Positions 5,871-6,762 of a stretch of 6,762 nt of DNA are shown here, in pieces. Within the stretch, counting starts at the first letter, position 1; each line of letters starts with the position of its first letter. Origin of the DNA: Gammaproteobacteria bacterium (GTDB lineage Bacteria; Pseudomonadota; Gammaproteobacteria; Xanthomonadales; Marinicellaceae); NCBI GenBank assembly GCA_030426705.1, contig JAUHXW010000164.1, positions 1 to 6,762 on the forward strand, given 5' to 3'. A program made the position numbers and the translations under genes. The notes under the pieces were generated by a model. That model was not told where the DNA came from. It was given only the letters and a program-made list of their open reading frames with translations, and did no database searches.

Positions 5871-6210
5871 GTCTGCGCTCCTCGGTTAAAGGTGGTACGT
5901 TAATAATAATGGTGTCACCATTGTTCATGGGGTTAAAGCCTAAATTGGCAAACATGATCCCTCTTTCAATTTCCTGAAGCATGTTTTTTTCCCAAGGTTG
6001 AACCGTTATGGTTCTACCATCTGGCGTGTTTACGTTGGCAACCTGACTTAATGGGGTTTGGGAGCCATAATAATCTACCATCACACTTCCCAACATGGCA
6101 GGACTTGCTTTGCCAGCTCTAATATTAACAAATTGTTTTTCTAGATGCTTAATGGCGGCATCCATAGATTCCTTTGCTGAGTCTAATATAAATTGAATGT
6201 CTTCGTTCAT
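5839..6210 (-). CDS. frr: Ribosome recycling factor, 3'-truncated, flavobacterial type
   Basis: RRF works with EF-G to split the post-termination ribosome. The ATG at 6210 gives MNEDIQFILDSAKESMDAAI, then the family signature NIRAGKASPAML, domain II (DYYGSQTPLSQVANV to NPMNNGDTIIINVPPL) and the start of the last long helix, LTEERRRDLAKQAKAE. The frame then hits TAA after 123 residues, whereas RRF is about 185 residues long, so most of the C-terminal helix is missing. Without that helix of domain I the protein should not function. The residues resemble Flavobacteriia proteins. The gene lies 59 bp downstream of pyrH, the usual pyrH-frr order. The truncation coincides with the inferred join near 5850, so it is probably an assembly break rather than a natural mutation. 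Confidence 0.93.
   Translation of the reverse strand: MNEDIQFILDSAKESMDAAIKHLEKQFVNIRAGKASPAMLGSVMVDYYGSQTPLSQVANVNTPDGRTITVQPWEKNMLQEIERGIMFANLGFNPMNNGDTIIINVPPLTEERRRDLAKQAKAE
5842..5865. other. Probable chimeric join between two genomes
   Basis: Minus-strand bases here read LAKQAKAE in the frr frame and NKQKQ in the frame of the low-complexity protein. To the right, everything looks flavobacterial; to the left, frr-like coding stops at once and the Lys/Gln/Asn-rich gene begins without its own start. Both genes are broken at the same AAAACAAGCAAAAGCAG-like sequence, which each could plausibly contain. This fits a false overlap of about 20 bp in a metagenome assembly. Confidence 0.75.
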
Positions 6211-6269
6211 CTTTTAAAATTTATTTTTAATGGCTTTTTCAAAAAACAAGCCAAAAGTAAAAGTACGTA

Positions 6270-6762
6270 TTATAAATTAACTTTAGTTCCTATATTTTCA
6301 CCAGAAACCACTTTTAACAGATTGCCTTTTTTATTCATATCAAACACAATAATGGGCAATTCGTTTTCTTGACTTAAGGTAAAAGCAGTGGTATCCATAA
6401 CCTTTAATCCTTTTCGTAACACATCGTCAAAAGAGATATGATCAAATTTTATGGCCTTGGAATCCAATTCTGGGTCTGCATTGTATATACCATCCACTCG
6501 GGTCCCTTTTAAAATCACATCGGCTTCAATTTCTATGGCACGTAACACAGCTGCAGAGTCTGTGGTGAAATAAGGGTTTCCTGTGCCACCTCCAAAAATG
6601 ACCACACGTCCTTTTTCCAAATGTCTTAAAGCACGTCTTCTTATAAAAGGTTCTGCCACCTCTTCAATATGGATGGCTGTTTGCAACCTGGTTGGTACAC
6701 CAGCATCCTCCAGAGCACTTTGCAGCGCCAGACCATTTATAACGGTTGCAAGCATGCCCATG
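6270..6762 (-). CDS. pyrH: Uridylate kinase, C-terminal part (5' end outside the window), flavobacterial type
   Basis: Phosphorylates UMP to UDP with ATP in pyrimidine nucleotide synthesis; cytoplasmic hexamer of the amino-acid-kinase fold. The visible 163 residues are about the last 70% of a protein of roughly 235. They begin at MGMLATVINGLALQ (family context DHMGMLATVIN). They include GRVVIFGGGTGNPYFTTDSAA (about 51-71) with the nucleotide-binding GTGNP and FTTD motifs, ADVILKGTRVDGIYNADP (about 80-97), LKVMDTTAFTLSQENELPIIVFD, and the ending SGENIGTKVNL followed by TAA. The first methionine seen is internal; the true start lies to the right of the window. GGGTGNPYFTTD and KGTRVDGIYNADPE resemble Bacteroidota more than proteobacterial PyrH. 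The gene precedes frr on the same strand, a common pairing. Confidence 0.95.
   Translation of the reverse strand, partial: MGMLATVINGLALQSALEDAGVPTRLQTAIHIEEVAEPFIRRRALRHLEKGRVVIFGGGTGNPYFTTDSAAVLRAIEIEADVILKGTRVDGIYNADPELDSKAIKFDHISFDDVLRKGLKVMDTTAFTLSQENELPIIVFDMNKKGNLLKVVSGENIGTKVNL

Overview
The window is best read as two pieces of DNA from different bacterial phyla joined near position 5850. Positions 1 to about 5860 look gammaproteobacterial, close to the Xanthomonadales/Lysobacterales (a Marinicella-like marine bacterium would fit). The evidence is a Clp-type CRP regulator, an FkbO/Hyg5/XanB2-type chorismatase and a REP-associated transposase. Positions from about 5842 to 6762 carry ribosome recycling factor and uridylate kinase genes whose proteins read as flavobacterial (Bacteroidota). 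Lineage was judged from remembered family sequences, not from a search.

Left part: cysS (cysteinyl-tRNA synthetase) runs leftward out of the window. After a 194-bp divergent spacer, a chorismatase gene and clp run rightward, 88 bp apart, with a clear ribosome binding site in front of clp. The chorismatase should release hydroxybenzoate and pyruvate from chorismate. Clp is a CRP-fold regulator whose ligand pocket resembles Xanthomonas Clp (c-di-GMP responsive) more than E. coli CRP (cAMP).

Middle part (about 2630-4960): an AT-rich accessory island. It holds an 85-bp structured repeat, a SUFU-domain gene of the kind predicted to encode immunity proteins, an ATGA-overlapping 18-codon remnant, a stretch with short GGACACAA repeats and a hairpin, an intact leftward REP-associated tyrosine transposase (RAYT) gene, and a second copy of the 85-bp repeat at the 5' end of the transposase gene. 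The two repeat copies are direct and about 88% identical. Each contains a GTAG tetranucleotide.

Right part: a leftward gene for a low-complexity protein has 27 tandem 15-bp units (KPEAK/KPETK pentapeptides) and ends at a strong intrinsic terminator. Its 5' end is lost exactly where frr loses its 3' end, in a roughly 20-bp similar sequence. A chimeric metagenome assembly is the simplest explanation. Beyond the join lie truncated frr and, upstream of it on the same strand, pyrH, which runs off the window.

No complete new defence or mobile system is demonstrated. The most useful leads are the chorismatase-clp pair, the RAYT with its structured repeats, the SUFU gene with its broken partner, and the join itself.
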